The position numbers were made by a program, and so were the translations under genes. Below the pieces are notes generated by a model that did not search any database, had not been told where the DNA came from, and saw only the letters and a list, made by a program, of their open reading frames with translations. From assembly GCA_024278155.1 (NCBI GenBank), contig JAJRTT010000294.1, forward strand, positions 1 through 5,327: a stretch of 5,327 nucleotides of DNA, in the 5' to 3' direction. Source of the DNA: Bacteroidota bacterium. Its GTDB lineage: Bacteria > Bacteroidota > Bacteroidia > Bacteroidales > JAADJA01. Positions within the stretch are counted from its first letter, which is position 1, and every line of letters begins with the position of its first letter. This document shows positions 5,203 to 5,327 of the stretch, piece by piece.

Positions 5203-5327
5203 ATGAAAAAAACAATTACGATTATCCTGATCGCATTTGCATCTGGCTTTTTCATGACAGACAGCTATGCGCAAACAGTAAAAATTTATGGTGATTTCCG
5301 TGCACGTTTCGAAAACAGGCACGGTTA
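5203..5327 (+). CDS. Exported protein, probable outer-membrane beta-barrel porin (5' part only)
   Basis: Only 41 codons are visible before the window ends. The start is an ATG followed by KKT and a hydrophobic core (ITIILIAFASGFF), with likely signal cleavage after SYA, before QTVK. The mature N-terminus, VKIYGDFRARFENRHG, has the alternating pattern and the 'DFR-R-E-R' look of the first strand of Bacteroidota porins, such as alginate-export-type or phosphate/anion porin families. The family cannot be fixed from this much sequence. It lies 68 bp after the third sensor-like paralogue on the same strand with no terminator between, so co-transcription is likely. Confidence 0.65.
   Translation, partial: MKKTITIILIAFASGFFMTDSYAQTVKIYGDFRARFENRHG

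Noticed and set aside
1..5327. tRNA, rRNA, riboswitch or CRISPR array
   Set aside because: I saw no cloverleaf, conserved rRNA or aptamer-like segment, or regularly spaced repeat series on either strand. The only repeats are the two gene ends and short motif words.

Overview
The window looks like a Bacteroidota chromosome, probably from the environmental Bacteroidales/Marinilabiliales side. The reasons are family-level similarity of the encoded proteins, A-rich leaders with few Shine-Dalgarno sequences, and one good match to the Bacteroidota promoter pattern (TTTG, about 20 bp, TAnnTTTG). No identification below phylum is claimed.

Layout. (1) nt 2-778: the 3' three-quarters of a dihydroorotate dehydrogenase-like flavoprotein gene, cut by the window edge and followed by a perfect hairpin and a strong intrinsic terminator. 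(2) nt 857-2190: a compact two-gene AbiEi/AbiEii-type (type IV) toxin-antitoxin operon whose promoter begins inside the T-run of the preceding terminator. (3) nt 2213-2361: a second, diverged copy of the last 70 coding bases, stop codon, hairpin and terminator of gene 1. The toxin-antitoxin operon therefore sits between two direct repeats of about 149 bp (about 89% identical by eye), as if a cassette had entered at the 3' end of the flavoprotein gene and kept that end intact. (4) nt 2362-2577: non-coding, with a perfect 7-4-7 palindrome. (5) nt 2578-5134: three tandem paralogues encoding small exported proteins with two PilJ/NarX-type sensor motifs (GRQRMLSQR). The first paralogue is broken by a -1 frameshift at an A6 tract and has lost most motif arginines; the other two are intact. 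(6) nt 5203-5327: the start of an exported protein resembling an outer-membrane beta-barrel porin.

How it may work together. The two intact PilJ-type proteins have signal peptides, no transmembrane anchor after cleavage and no signalling domain, so they should be soluble periplasmic proteins. The family is best known as the periplasmic input domain of PilJ and of the nitrate/nitrite sensor NarX. Their position just upstream of a probable porin suggests an exported module for sensing, binding or taking up a small ligand, perhaps an anion; the ligand is inference. The toxin-antitoxin unit is an unrelated accessory insertion between two housekeeping-like regions.

Most worth a second look: the duplicated gene end around the AbiE operon, the hairpin whose loop appears inverted between the two copies, and the frameshifted, motif-degenerate first paralogue of the sensor-like array.
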